The notes under the pieces: generated by a model
Told to the model about the DNA's origin: nothing
Seen by the model: the letters and a program-made list of their open reading frames with translations, nothing else
Database searches by the model: none
Assembly: GCA_023362775.1 (NCBI GenBank)
Contig: JALMGJ010000005.1
Location: 86,066,921 to 86,130,920, forward strand
Origin: Charina bottae
Taxonomy: Eukaryota; Chordata; Lepidosauria; Squamata; Charinaidae
Length of the DNA stretch: 64,000 bases
Direction of reading: 5' to 3'
Shown: piece by piece, positions 22,251 through 34,845 of the stretch
Layout: each line of letters starts with the position of its first letter
Numbering within the stretch: position 1 is the first letter of the stretch
Made by a program: the position numbers and the translations under genes

Positions 22251-25200
22251 TTTCAGTCATAATCCTTTCTCCCCACCCTCCCCCAAGTAAGGACCCAGAA
22301 AGTGCAGTACCTCTAAAGACCTGTTTGGATAAAATTGCAAAACATGACAGAATGGACCTTTATTTTTGGATTAATGTACTTACTCCTCATCTCCATTAAA
22401 CGATGCAATGGTTCTTTATTTTCTTTAAACCCATGCACAGGAGTCTCCCCAATATTCTGAATTGAATTTCCTGAATGATCATATTGTATGGAGGGCACCA
22501 GGGATGAAGAAGATGGAGATACAGAAGCTGGAATTTATTACTGGTGATCTAATGGCATTTTTTTTCACCACACCAAAAGCAGTCAGGAAAAGTCCCATGG
22601 GACACACAACAGCCAGGATGCCACTAAAAACAGTTGCCTTATCCTGCCTACTGGTAGGACCAGCCTATTGAATCAATATTTTGCCAAGATTTAGTAGAAG
22701 CCCCAAATCGTGCAAACAATAAAAACAAACACACAAACCTAAGAATTGCCTTGTGCACTATTTATAAGACTTGTTTGCTGTCATTTCTTTGACTTGAACT
22801 TTGAATATTTGTATTTACAAAAAAAAAATACAGAAAACTAATACTGTGTACTTTCCAAATATCAGTGGGAAACAAATGCAGAATATAAGAGACTAAAATT
22901 TGTTCAGTGATTTTTAGGAAATAACCTAGCTCTAGTATGCTAGAATATTATATTTCAAATTGTTAAATGGGCCAAGCCTTCACCATGCCAGAGGTACAAA
23001 AAACAAATTTTGGCTTTGTCTTGTGTTTGTAACGTTGCTATTGATTTGCTGAATTTTTAAAGGCACTTGCGGAAGGCACATAAAATATCATGCTTTTTGG
23101 GTAATTCTTTATTGACTACAGTATCTGAGCTGTTCCTTTGGTAATAAACTTGGCCACTGTCCCCACCCAATCAGAAATCTTTCTTCCCCACTGAAATGTA
23201 GAACAAACTCAATGATAAATCTGAATAATCAAGTTTATACATATAAAAAATTAAATGTTTTCCCTCATTCTATATTTTTTAGGGGACAAAAAAAATTGAC
23301 TTCAATTTTTTAACAAAATTAAGCACAGTTCACTTGTTAGAATAATTTCATGATCATATTTAATTTAACATAGTTAGCATGAAATTCACATTCTGTTTAA
23401 AATTCCTGCATGCTTTAGTATGTTTTAATTTTTGTTTCAATCTAGTTGCCATAATGCGATTAAAACTTAAAATCTGTTAAACTCAGATGTAAAGAAAGAT
23501 AATCAGATAAAGCCTGTGTTATATTTAAAACAAAGTGTTTTTTTTCATCCCACCTTATGGTTAAATGTACTAATTAATAAACCTGTATTAATTCAACCCA
23601 GAAAAACTAGGGCTTGTTAGTAAAAGTTTACACATAGGATCAAGTCCTTCAGAGTTGTACAGCTGTGCACTTAAGTATTTATTAAGCGCATGCAAATAAT
23701 TTAGCCCCAAAGGAAAATGCTGCCATCCTGGCCCACACATCTCCTGACCCGCTCTGCTCTGTTCCTCTTGAAATGGCTGTTCCTTTCATATTGTACTTTG
23801 GAATCAAAGCTTTGCAGTGATAACTTAGAAGACATAGTCTCTCTGTGGACTTGCCAAGAGGGCAATGGTTATAATCCACGCTTTCATTTTGTATGGAAAC
23901 ATCTGCCAGTTTTCCTAAAACTCAATTTGCTTGCTTACCTAATGATTGAGGACTCAGTCAACTGTTAGTTTATTATTTCCTATACCATAACTGAGTTTTC
24001 TTATTATTCATGATTAAATAGGAACTTGATTCCTCTGCAAGAAAGAAGAGCGCCCCCCCAAAAACACACACACACCAAACTCTGGCATTGTTCCCTAAAA
24101 TGTGTGGCTTAATGCTCAGGGTTGCCCATAGAAGAGAGTTGGGATTCTCTTTGTGTGTGACCTGCGCAACAAGATCCTTGATCACAACTCAACGGTCATA
24201 TTTCTTCAGCATAGATCCCTTGGTGTCTTTTGGTTCCTCTCTTGTCTAGCAACCGCTGATCCACGCTTTAATTCTGTCAGGTCAGAGATATACCGGCCTT
24301 TGTGGCATGCTTGTGCCTCATGTCATGTCCCAGCGTTGTTGTACATCTTGTTTCAGAGATATTTTCCTGTAATGTTCTGTGACCTTTTTCATTGAGTGCA
24401 GCAGACAGAGAAGCTACTCAGGGAGGAAAAATTGAGCTGTTTTATCTCTCCCCAAGGAGCCTTGCGTTTCCTTCTACCATTCATTTGAAAGCTATCATTT
24501 TCTTGATTTTATGGCTGAAAACCACCATTGATTTGCTGGATGTTGGATCTAAGAGTCTTTCTATTGACATGCCTATTGACAGTTTTCAGTATATTCTGCA
24601 TCTAATTATCACTCTGGGCTAAACGATACACCTTGTGGACTTGAGGGACGGAGTCGATAGCTCTTCTACTCTTAGCAGCCCCTATTGAGCGTTGTGTCAA
24701 AGCAAGGTGATTTATGCGATTAGAAAGAAAATTTTCAGTTGGGCTGCTGCATAATTAAGCCACGGATAGAGTGACTGGTGACAAAACTAGGTCTGCCCAA
24801 AGTCATCAGCAAATCAGGAAAGATGTCTTGGATAAATGGCTCAGACATTGAAGAATCTCTTCTGGCATCTTCCACTTTGCCATTTCCAAGGATTCGATTC
24901 TCACCTTGTTGCTGGGGAGTGTGGATTTTTCATTTCTGTTCCTCCAGCATTTGCTTCTGTAAGGGTGGGGTTAGGTGGGGGGTGTTATTTCTTGGTTTCC
25001 TTCCTGAGTTTCTTGTAGGATCTCCTGATGCAGTTATGCCGATATGCTTTCTGAGCTTGTAAGTAGCTAAGCCTGAAAAACACTCAGTCTGGAACTCTCA
25101 GTCTATGTAAAGTTTTCATGTTAAAAAATTCTGCAGTCCCACCAAGATGGTCTCTGATATCAATTTACAATAATTAACGTACCCCACAAGGTCAATATCT

Positions 25201-25311
25201 GCACTACATTTCCTTCTGCACCCAGATAGTTTACAGTACAGTCAGTTTCCAGATATTACCTTGCAGAAGAGGAAAAATAGAATATGAAGTCGGAGCAGTA
25301 GAAAATAAAAG
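22251..25311. other. Unique sequence
   Basis: No gene, RNA or recognisable transposon in 3 kb. There is a short (CA)n run near 24062-24073. The open frame at 24778-25062 has no recognisable domain. Confidence 0.4.
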
Positions 25312-25502
25312 ATGTAAATTCCTTGGAATCAAGCTGAGCTTCTGGTAACTTCATGCTTATGTGCTTTCAGATTTCAACTTAGTTGGTGGTGTTGTCTTCT
25401 TTTTTCTTCCCATGTAGCCTATAGGTTTCATGACCTCTTTTCCAATTACCAACCAAATCTGACCCTGCTTATCTTTTGAGATCAGCCAAGGTTGTCTAGA
25501 TG
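25312..25502 (-). mobile_element. 5S rRNA-derived SINE, diverged
   Basis: On the plus strand AATCTGACCCTGCTTATCTT and TTTGAGATCAGCC match the reverse complement of the 5S rRNA internal promoter (GACCCTGCTTAGCTTCCGAGATCAGA). The other side, GAATCAAGCTGAGCTTCTGG, matches the tail of the copy at 36927-37132. The orientation is therefore minus, with a 5S-like head and a Bov-B-like tail. Old and degraded. Confidence 0.6.
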
Positions 25503-25849
25503 GCAGCATCTCCAGTTGATGAAAATGTTGCTGTAAGTCGGTGTTAGGTTAGCGTGTCTGAAGCTGCTTCCATTGATTGCACTGAGATGCCAGTCCTTGT
25601 GGATTTTTATCCAGGTTCATTAATAGTGGCTGTCATTTGTCACTTTTAGTTGGGCCACATAAGCAGGTCACCAAGCAATCTTACCCATCCCCATTTATTA
25701 CTAGGAAAGTTCTCCTTTCTGCTAATAAAAACAGATGCAAGGAAAGTGTTATGAAATTTTTTACAATGGAGCTCTGTGGATCAATAAAACAGCGTCATAT
25801 TGAGTTGGTGTCCACATCCACCCAGGAGGGGTTGACCTCTGGTTTCTTG

Positions 25850-26040
25850 TTTTATTTTATTTTATTTTTTTTACTTTCTGGTCTGGTGGATAGTGCATTA
25901 TATATACATATAAGTGTGCGGATACATGATGCATTATCAGCTCTGTATATTTATTTGAGTGTGTGTACAAAAGTTTATATGCTGCCCAATTCACCAGATT
26001 CTAGGTGGCTTCCTTAGATAACAAACATAAAAACACAAAG
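25850..26040 (-). repeat. LINE 3'-end relic with T-rich tail
   Basis: A (TTTTA)n stretch, then ATGCTGCCCAATTCACCAGA and TAGGTGGCTTCCTTAGATAA, resembling a diverged GCCGCCCA...GGGCGGCTTACAA LINE ending read in reverse. Confidence 0.45.
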
Positions 26041-26119
26041 TATGTGTGTTTATATAATTGAAATGAGGGAAGGTAAAATCCTCAAGATTTAAGTTAACCG
26101 CAGATTTATTTTATTTATT

Positions 26120-26230
26120 GATTTTATTTATTTATTTGAAATTATTAGCTGCTCAACTCCAATGGACTCTGGGCGGTGAACAAAACGGGAAAATCCATAA
26201 AAATGTATAAAACATCAAACCAATTGGACA
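26120..26230 (-). repeat. L2/CR1-like LINE 3' end
   Basis: TTTATTTATTTGAAATTATT followed by GGACTCTGGGCGGTGAACAA is the same 3' ending as at 862-1331, in minus orientation. Confidence 0.6.
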
Positions 26231-26241
26231 GCCCAGAAGTT

Positions 26242-26276
26242 GATAGGTAGGTAGGTAGATTAGATAGATAGCCTCT

Positions 26277-26307
<31 letters not shown>

Positions 26308-26316
26308 CATCCATCC

Positions 26317-26375
<59 letters not shown>
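26242..26375. repeat. Compound tetranucleotide microsatellite
   Basis: GTAG units, then TAGA, then (CTGT)n, (CCAT)n and a long (CTAT)n run, directly beside a LINE 3' end. Confidence 0.95.
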
Positions 26376-29059
26376 ATTTCTAAAGCCTTTTCAACCAATT
26401 AGGGCTGGAACGGAATAGTGTAATACTTTGTATTAGTTTTTTAGGCCTACTCTTACTTACTCGTCTGTACCTGCAGCCTTTTCTATTAAACAAAAGTTAA
26501 TATAGACCTCTGATTTAAAGGTAAAAATAAAGGAGGAAAAGGAGATGAAGTTGAAAAAATGTTCAGCAGTAGAATACTTAGGAGTCCTTGGAAGAGTAAT
26601 AGAGATGACCTAATTAGAATGTCTATAGCACTTTGTGTTCAAAGTGCTTCAATACTCTAGGTTGGATGCATGTACGAAGGTTAAGGCTTCAACCACATGG
26701 TTGTAACCACCATCTTGGGGTTTTGTTTTGTTTTTTTACACCTTGTCCTGTGGACATTGCTGCAAGACTGTGATTTTTACAACAGCTGGCCTAGCTGGGC
26801 CTGGGCTGGCTTCGCTCAGAGTGTGTGGGTAAATGTGAAAAGGAGATTGGCCTGACGGAAGCCATGTCTGAGTTCATGACAGAGGTAAGAACTGAACCAT
26901 AAATTTCTTGATTTATCTCTTCCTCTTTGCTCTATCAGTTCTCTTGAAGGAGGCATAAGATAGCTATGGATGCCTAAGGCACACACAGTTGATCTCATCT
27001 GACACCTTCTTCAAGATTTACAACTCTCTAAAATAGTTTCAAAACTGGTAGAACTGATTGGCCAAAAGCAGTGGTAGGAGAAAAGATATGACTATTCACA
27101 CTGGGGGAATGATGATGATTGTCATATCACCTTCAGTTCTGAAGACAATCTTTAATATCAATCACTTTTTTTCCACTTGTCTTTTGATCATCATTACCTA
27201 TCCTTGCCAAATTTAATTTTTATTATGGAAGTGGTCTACATCAAGTTATTCCAGTTTTGTTTCCCATGTCTCCTACTCTGGTCAGTTTTTAAAGCATATA
27301 ATGTATTCCATTTTGAATTTAACTTTTGTACATAGATATCTGGTGGAAGCTATGATGACATTATTGCACAAATGACACAAACTGTATAATTTATGTGGTG
27401 ATGTTTATGCATGAGTGATGTCACTTGCCCCCCTTTTCTAGCCTTGGCTCCCCATGTTTCTGTATGATACATGAGCCTGAGAAGGACAATTCATGGTGCA
27501 AAGATTGACTTCAAATCTTATGTATGTTTCCCACCTTTACTTTGCCAGAATGATATCCTAGATTAAATGATAGGTGGAGGTGCGTACAATCATAACAAAT
27601 AGGGAGTCACCAGGGAAAATACTCTCAGTCTAATATAGTGTGCTGAAGTAATACTTCCTTTGTAGTCTTAGCAATAAAAGCTACAAAATTATTTCAAGAG
27701 ATGCCTGGAAATGTCTGTTTCCAGCTTAAGATCTGCTCTTCTCTCTAAAATAAAGCATTGTCGGTTCCCAATTAGTAAGAATGACATTAATGTCATAGGA
27801 CAAAAGAACTCTTGATGTGTAACAGAATGATGTTTCATTCTTGAGTTAATCAAGTCTAAAAGTTAATGTCATTTAAAAACTTTTGGTTTTTTTCTCTTTC
27901 TTTTGATTTTAATATGACTCAAATGAAGTGCACGATATAGAGATTTTATTATTAATAAATGCTACCGCTAATGTTAAATTGAAAAGGACATCCTAGGACA
28001 TAACCTAGATATCGTAGGAGAATGGGGAGAGAAAATACCATCACTTAGCCTCTTTAAGCCATAAAGAGGGTGACTACATTGAAAAAGAACCCAAAATTTT
28101 CATCTGAGCTGCTGTAATCAGTGCCAAGGCTATATTATCTTGGTGACTTACATACTGTACATATTTGGTTTCAGTTTTCATCAACTGAGGATACTAGTAA
28201 GGCTAATAATGATGCCTACATTCATAATTAGAGGTTTTGGAAAACTAGTCTCGGGATTTCAGCTCCTCTGAAGCCTACTAAGAAATTGCTAAGAGAAAAT
28301 TTCCACTAGAGTTCAGGATCAGCTCATATTGGGAATCAGTGCGATTTTATATTAAGAATCCCAGATTAGGACTGAAAAGGTCCAGGTGTTCTTCTGAGTC
28401 ATGATGCTTATTGCATGGTGACTCTGCACAAGTCAGTGGCCGGGTTGATATATTGCACAAACCCATGGTTTGTTGAACTTCGTAGAGCTAACAGCATCAT
28501 GTTGAAGGTGTGTGGATTCAGTGGCAATGCCTCTTCAGTACCTCTTGAACTACTGAACACAAAGGGGTAGTAGGGTGTAGATAGTTGTTCATTCTGTGTC
28601 CCCTCTGTGTGCGTGACTCTGCCTACTCTTTATCTAAGAGATTGTTAATCTGATATAATTTCCTTCTGCTTCCCTTCCCTGGTATGCATGCACTGAGCAC
28701 GTGGTCTTTGACTCTTCTTTTGGCAGGATGTAGTTAGATGAGCAATAGACTTTGCCTATCTCTATCATGTATTTCCTGTTAATAAACCTCCTTTCTGTTT
28801 GATTTATAAAATCTGCTTCCCTAATTGTTGCTCAGGAACATTGTCTTCCACAGAGAATGCTTCAAGCTCCAACACACGGTTCTCGCATAAGCTATAAATT
28901 ACAATGGCCATGTTCTTCTATTACACTCAGTCAAAGCATACCATCTATAATAGTATAATTGGTTTACCAATGTAACACAGCTCTTGTAAGGGTAAAATTA
29001 GTGGGGGGGAATCCGGTGTGGCTACTAGAGGAAAGCTATGTTTTGAATTAAATAAATAA
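26376..29059. other. Unique sequence
   Basis: 2.7 kb with no recognised gene or transposon. Confidence 0.4.
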
Positions 29060-29575
29060 ACTAGTTGCCGGGATTATTATTTTTATTATTTATTTATTTA
29101 TTTATTTATTTATCATAGTTTTCCACCACCCATCATAGGGACCGCGGTGGCTCAGTGGTTAAGACGCTGAGTCGGAAGCCGTTAAGGCTGAAAACTTGGC
29201 GGTTTGAAACCCAAGTGTGAGCCGCGTGCTGGAGTAAGCTTCCAGCAATTAGTAAAATCAGTCCCAGCTTCTGTCAACCTAGCAGTTCAAAAGCATGCAA
29301 ATGCGAGTAGATAAATTAGGTACCACTTCGATGGGAAAAATCACAGGGACATGAAAGGAGCCTCCTTGGGCATCCCCCGGGCAAGGGTGATATCACCGGC
29401 TTCTGACACGAAACAACAACAACAACAACCGCCCATCTCGTAATGACTCTGGGCGGTTTTCAACGAATTAAAACTATAAAAATTGAATGTCAATTAAAAA
29501 GATACATTAAAATATAAATATACAATATAATAAAAGCTCTAAAATATAAGATATAAAATCTAAAACCCAAGATGG
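29060..29575 (-). repeat. L2/CR1-like LINE 3' end interrupted by a SINE
   Basis: A (TTTA)n tail at 29078-29113 is followed by CCACCCATC; the sequence resumes after the SINE with CCGCCCATCTCGTAATGACT and CTGGGCGGTTTTC. This is the same LINE ending as elsewhere in the window, split by the SINE at 29138-29428. Confidence 0.65.
29138..29428 (+). mobile_element. Sauria-like SINE with alternative tail
   Basis: A box TGGCTCAGTGG is at 29148-29158 and a B box GGTTTGAAACC at 29201-29211. The body (CAACCTAGCAGTTCAAAAGC, GGTACCACTTCGATGGG) matches Sauria SINEs. The 3' part differs: CCCCCGGGCAAGGGTGATAT, CTTCTGACACGAAA and a (CAA)n tail replace the usual TCATGCCGGCC...ACGACTG...CTTTACC end. It is nested in a LINE tail with a 9-bp duplication CCACCCATC/CCGCCCATC. 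Confidence 0.75.
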
Positions 29576-30770
29576 TGAATCACAGTCTTGTTAACATTGA
29601 TTAATGGTAGAAGTTATAGTTTGTTTACTGTGTAGTAATGTTAAAGTACATACAAATATATAACAATTATTCATGATACATTATTATAAAAAGAATGGAA
29701 TTTGCATTACTTTTATCTGCCCCTTTCTGATATCCAACAGGCAGCAAAGAAACACTTCTGTTTTCAAAGATTTCTTTTTCTTTTTTTTAAGAATCTGTTG
29801 TTTTTACTCAGAATTTTGTTTTTTAAATATACTCTCCTAAGTCATACTTGCAGAACTGATAATATCTAGCATTTTAGTATTTTCGCTGTCTAGGAAGCTG
29901 AAATACGACTGCATTGGTACTGTGTGTTGATGTATCACAGTAGCTTACAGTGCAAAGAACCTATACCATGTGGTGGAAATTACAAAAAAACTGGTTTCAG
30001 AAATCCAACCACATTTTTCTGCATGATGCTTTGCACCAACCCAGTGGTGGAATGGAGTACAATTCCCTTCCAAGTATGTGGTCTAAGAATTGTGAGAGTG
30101 GCTATCTGAACACATCTGGAAGCAACAAATGGAAGGTTCTGTTTCTTCTATCTAGGATTCAGGTTTGTCCCAGAGTTGGGTGCAATAGCTTTCTGGAATT
30201 CCCCATCAAATTTGTGGACAGAGAAATTGGGTGGATTCTTGAGTTTCTCAGGAAGAAGTTTTCCAACAGTTTCTCTTTGTGGTGATGGTATCAGTGCTAT
30301 GAAAAGTCCAGTGGAAAGTGTTTCTTTATGTTGACTTCCCTTGGAATTTAGTGGAAGGGTAGGAAGCCCAGAAACTGGCGGATTGTACTTGACAGACAGA
30401 ATATTCACACACGTTCCTTGGCTACTTCCAAATTAAATAAGTACAAGGACATTACAATTCACCCCATGATAATTTTTCTGAAATTCTTTTGAAAGAATTT
30501 CAAAAGGGACATTTTCTTTTATCAAACTGAATGAGAACGGCAAAAAAGGATAGAAGATTTTTTTCTGCCCAGCACTAGTTCATGTGCTTATTCCATGTCC
30601 TTGACAAAATCAGTCTCGCAGGGACAGCCATGGCCATAACCAAATATTTGTCAGCTCCAACATCATACCATCATCAGTGCAAACACCTTCAAACCATGGC
30701 TTATAATTCTGGTTTCCTATTTGCCAACTAATTGCAACCCATGCTTTATCAATTCAGCCATAATATCAAA
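29576..30770. other. Unique sequence
   Basis: Open frames at 29950-30285 and 30148-30408 show no recognisable domain. No repeats were identified. Confidence 0.35.
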
Positions 30771-30866
30771 ACATGTTTTAGCTTGTCGATGAAGGTTCTC
30801 AGTCATCCAGGTGGAACAGTCTGTAGCTTGAATCATGTCAACTGGATTTCTATTTTCTCAGTGGAA

Positions 30867-30902
30867 ACGTTTCGCTCCTTATCCAAGAAGCTTCTTCAGT
30901 CT
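30867..30902 (-). ncRNA. Hammerhead-like core, left arm
   Basis: On the minus strand CTGAAGA, one A, stem GCTTCTT/AAGGAGC (one U-G wobble), loop GGAT, then GAAAC. Same architecture as at 18152-18194. Confidence 0.4.
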
Positions 30903-31157
30903 GAGCAAAGTTAGTAAGGGAATCCTTAAATATGTTTCTAGGGTGGCTGTGTGACCTTGCACCTGGGGCTAAGTCATGGTTATTTGAGATGTTTATTTCT
31001 AAGTCCCTTTATCATCCAAAGGGTGATAAATCTTAACGATCCTCCTTTGGATAATAAACATAATAAACATCTCAAATAACCATGACTTAGCCCCAGGTGC
31101 AAGGTCACACAGCCACCCTAGAAACATATTTAAGGATTCCCTTACTAACTTTGCTCA

Positions 31158-31195
31158 GACTGAAGAAGCTTCTTGGATAAGGAGCGAAACGTTTC
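31158..31195 (+). ncRNA. Hammerhead-like core, right arm
   Basis: On the plus strand CTGAAGA, one A, stem GCTTCTT/AAGGAGC with loop GGAT, then GAAACG. It is the mirror copy of the left arm. Confidence 0.4.
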
Positions 31196-31252
31196 CACTG
31201 AGAAAATAGAAATCCAGTTGACATGATTCAAGCTACAGACATGTTTTAGCTT

Positions 31253-32065
31253 CCTTAAGTAAATTTGAGGCTTGCAGTATGCTACTCTCTAGCCATATAA
31301 TTTCCTTACTTTTCCTCTCCAACTTTAGTCAGGAAATCCTAGGGCGGTTGTCATTAGACACACAAGCGTATGGAATAATGACACAAGGCTGAGCTAGCAG
31401 CAAACATATGGAACGTTCATTTTGAAGCCGTAGATGGGAAAAGGCCCTGCTGCTGTTGTTTTTTCCCTCTGGGATTGTCAAGAAACGTAGAGCTTTTTGA
31501 GAGGAAAACCCAATAGCACAAGAGATCAAAGTGTGTCTGTGACTGGAATACCCCCAGGGTTGGCGTGGTGTGAGAGCTGTTGCGTGGTGATGCACTATTC
31601 TTGCAGTGCTCAAAAAACCAACACCTCTACCTTTAAATACTATCTCCTGATATTCCATATGATGAATCATTTTATTTTTCTGAATTCTGCAGAAAGCAAA
31701 AAGATTCTCAATAGTTTGCACACATCAAAGGAAATACACTAAAGCATGCAAGGTAAAAGAATAGAAAGCAAGGAATCAAAAAACAAAATATCACACAGTA
31801 ATCATTCAGTCAATGTGATGGTGTCACCTCAACCCCCCACTCATCCAGTGGGCCTATATATGAGGCTAAAGGAGTGGAATCTGAGCAAAGCTTCGTCTGA
31901 TAGACAAAAGCCAAGAATTTAGCATGTGTAAGCAAATACATGAAGAACACAAAGACAAATCTGAAACAAACTGCATATTGGTTACTTGCTGGTTACAGTA
32001 AATATAAAAAGGAAATATTGTATCTTAAATTAATTCCTACTGCATGACTATAGTGTTGAACTGAA
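31253..32065. other. Unique sequence
   Basis: No recognised features. Confidence 0.35.
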
Positions 32066-32231
32066 ACTACTTACCGTACCAATCAAAGAGAATATTTGTA
32101 GCTCAGGGTTGAACTGTGGAGTCCTTGGTGCTCTCTGAGCCTTGTTTTCTTGCAGACGTTTCATTGAATGAAACATATGCAAGAAAACAACAAGGCTCAG
32201 AGAGCACCAAGGACTCCACACTATTTACCGT
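32066..32231. mobile_element. Fold-back Penelope-like remnant (142 bp)
   Basis: The element proper is 32078-32219, with a 12-bp duplication ACTACTTACCGT / ACTATTTACCGT (32066-32077 and 32220-32231, one mismatch). Two inverted copies of GTGGAGTCCTTGGTGCTCTC...TTTTCTTGCAGACGTTTCAT meet at 32169/32170. The CTGAAGA core found in the related copies at 44092 and 56502 is deleted at the centre. The left end adds AGAGAATATTTGTAGCTCAG. Confidence 0.7.
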
Positions 32232-33374
32232 TTTTGAACAAAGTCTCTTGTTTGGAAGGTATTTGATTACATATTGGGGAAATGTTTCTCACTCATTTGT
32301 GTTATCCTCTCCCACCCCCTCTTTGCCCACACTTCCCTTCAGTGATATCATCAGAGGTCCAACAACCAGTTTCGTAATTCAATTATCAACACCTTCATTC
32401 TTGTGAGTTTATCATGGTAAAGTCAAATGCTAGAGACAATAGCTCTGCGGGCCTGGTATTCCAATGGTGGGAATCAATATGGAGAGCAGAAGACTGCAAT
32501 ATTGAAAGATATGGCTGAGATTTGTCTTCTTCATTGATACTGGTGGGTTTCACCAGAAAATGTAAACAGTTATCATAGTTCTATTATGTAAAAGTAATCC
32601 AGATATCACTGACACAATCCCACAAGCCCTGTGTCATTGATTTCAGCAAGTTTCATCAAAATCAGTGGGATTGAAAAGTGTACTATTTTTGGTGATAACG
32701 TGCTGCCAACATTCACATATCTCATATAGTTATATTTTCCAAACTGTCAGGATAATTGCCTTTTAAATGTGCTTTAACTGAAATAGATCTTGAATTATTT
32801 TAAAAAGTTAGATGGTTCTCCTGCCAAGTTCAGTTCTTTCCTAGATAACAGAATAATTTTCTCCAAATATTTTAAATGTTCTGCAATTTTAAAATCATAC
32901 ATAAATGGGTTTCCAGCTCTCCTTACACCAGAAATCTTTAAGATACATTTAGGTGTCATTTGCTGGGCAGATGAAATAAAAAAGAGAGATAAGATCTCTT
33001 GTTTTCTAATCAATACGTTCTCTCCTCTAATCAATGCAACACTGATTGATTTAAGCATAACAACAAATGATTGTTTACAGTGGTGTGAATGAGCCTGACA
33101 TGTTCACGAAGAAGGAATCAGAAGCTTTAGCTTCCAATTTCAATTAAGCACTATTTCACATTGGACTGGTATGCAAAAAATGCCAAGCCAGGTTGGACTT
33201 GGGTTGAGCATGAAGTGCAAATATGGGCACGTGGCTATGATACGGTTATGGCTAACAACCGTGAGTTAGTCTGGAACTGTGATTTGTTGCTGCCTTGCCC
33301 AGAGCTTCCTGTGATATGCAAATCTGAACCAGTGGTCTACAACATGTTATTGCTGCACCAATTTGCTTTTCATC
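32232..33374. other. Unique sequence
   Basis: No recognised gene or repeat. Confidence 0.35.
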
Positions 33375-33503
33375 CTTTATAGCAGTGTTCCTCAACCTTG
33401 GCAACTTGAGGATGAGTGGACTTCCCCATGCTGGCTGGGGAATTCTGGGAGTTGAAGTCCACACATCTTCAAGTTGCCAAGGTTGAGAAACACTGCTTTA
33501 CAG
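33375..33503. mobile_element. Fold-back hAT MITE (113 bp)
   Basis: The element proper is 33383-33495. Its ends CAGTGTTCCTCAACCTTGGC / GCCAAGGTTGAGAAACACTG continue inward as long complementary arms, so the whole element is nearly one hairpin. An 8-bp duplication CTTTATAG / CTTTACAG flanks it with one mismatch. Confidence 0.88.
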
Positions 33504-33923
33504 GTATGTGCGAATTAGCTTTCTCCCACCTGTGCCCAGTGGCTCCAATGCATATTGGGCCACCACATGATGGCATTTTGATTTTTGACCAGACACACAT
33601 AAAATACAAACAAAATGGATAGCCAGCCCATCAGCAAAAAGATGGCTGGGATAGTGGCCACGAAGGACATGAACTAGGAGTGGGTTACCCTGTCATCTCT
33701 TGTGTGCATCGTGGGTAGTTGTTAATGTCAAGACGTGGTTAATGCCAGGCTAAACTACTGGTGTAGTGGGGAAGAGGGTGTGTTTGTAGTCGTAGTGGAG
33801 AGACCTAGTACTTCCTCAGCTATGGAGGTTCCCTGGGGGATTCTGGATCAGTCCCCCCTCTCAGTCCAGCCTCCCACAGGGGTGGTGTTGTGAAAGAAAA
33901 CAGATCTTGTTGTGCTTAGTTAT
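33504..33923. other. Unique sequence
   Basis: No recognised features. Confidence 0.3.
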
Positions 33924-34266
33924 GGTAAAAAAAAAAAGAAGGTAAAGGCTCCCCCCGCACATTTGTGCAGTCGTGTCCGACTCTAGGGGCCAGTGCTCAT
34001 CTCCGTTTGTTAGCCGAAGAGCCAGCGTTGTTCGAGGACGCTTCCACGGTCATGTGGCCGGCATGACGTGCGCGGAACTCTGTTACCTTCCCACCAAAGT
34101 GGTACCTATTGATCTACTTGCATTTGCATGCTTTCGAATTGCTAGGTTGGCAAGAGCTGGGTGAGTGCGGGAGCTCACTCCGCACGCAGGGCTAGGGATT
34201 CGAACCTCCGAACTTGTGATCTTCCGATCGACAAGCCTGGCGTCTTACCCGCTGAGCCACCACGCA
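33924..34266 (-). mobile_element. Sauria SINE
   Basis: On the minus strand it has the tRNA-like head GTGGCTCAGCGGGTAAGACG, body with GTAGATCAATAGGTACCAC, TCATGCCGGCCACATGACC and AGAGTCGGACACGACTGCAC, ending CCTTTACC plus an A/T-rich tail. The 3' end matches the Bov-B LINE type, the presumed source of its reverse transcriptase. No clear target duplication was found. Confidence 0.9.
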
Positions 34267-34845
34267 TATACCAAATAAAAACACTAATATTAATACAAGT
34301 GAATAGATCGGTAACATGCAACGTTTAAACTTCAATTTCTATTTTGGACTTGACTCATCTCATTAAACACAGTAAAAACTAATCACAACTTGTCTAGGGT
34401 TGATCATAAAAACTAACTGTGATTAGTTGAAACCTGAAGCAAAAGCTGTTGATCTCTTCACTGAATTGCCAGAGAGCATACCAGCTTTCATCTCCTTCAC
34501 TTAGTCAGGAAAAGTTATCCCAGTTGTATTTTAGAGCTAACACATTAAAATGTTTCTTCCCAGGATGTATAGAGCTTCACACAAAGCTTCTGCAGGTTGC
34601 CAGTTGCTCCATGTTGTTCTTACCCAGGATTTTCTTAGAGCTGGTTTTGGCTTTGAAATGTCTGCAGTTCCTACCAGTTGTACTCTAACTTTCACAGGTC
34701 TTCACTGTTCAGAATCTCTAGTTGTGCTTTTTCTTTCCGAGCCAGAGAATTCATTCTTCACCAGAATAAGCAGGTCTCTACCTATGATACTACTTTTTAA
34801 GAATAACAACATATAAAAAAATGAATGAGACATAATTGGATTTTT
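34267..34845. other. Unique sequence
   Basis: No recognised gene or repeat. Confidence 0.3.

Larger units (their letters stand above)
30771..31252. mobile_element. Penelope-related element, head-to-head dimer (454 bp)
   Basis: The element proper is 30785-31238, between perfect 14-bp duplications ACATGTTTTAGCTT (30771-30784 and 31239-31252). The left half (minus orientation) and right half (plus orientation) are near-identical inverted copies of the unit at 18077-18301. Each carries the ACTGAAGAAGC...GGAGCGAAACG core, and they meet around 31000-31060 in a short AT-rich spacer. The large inverted repeat has arms of about 200 bp. Confidence 0.7.

Noticed and set aside
21402..22260. Open frames of 251, 200, 144 and 139 codons
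   Set aside because: They come from the G-rich minisatellite in the Helitron; low-complexity translations on both strands at once.
26242..26375. Possible CRISPR-like or regularly spaced array
   Set aside because: Simple tetranucleotide repeats without spacers.
29148..29211. Possible tRNA gene
   Set aside because: A and B boxes are present, but no cloverleaf or acceptor stem; it is a SINE head. The same holds for the Sauria SINEs.
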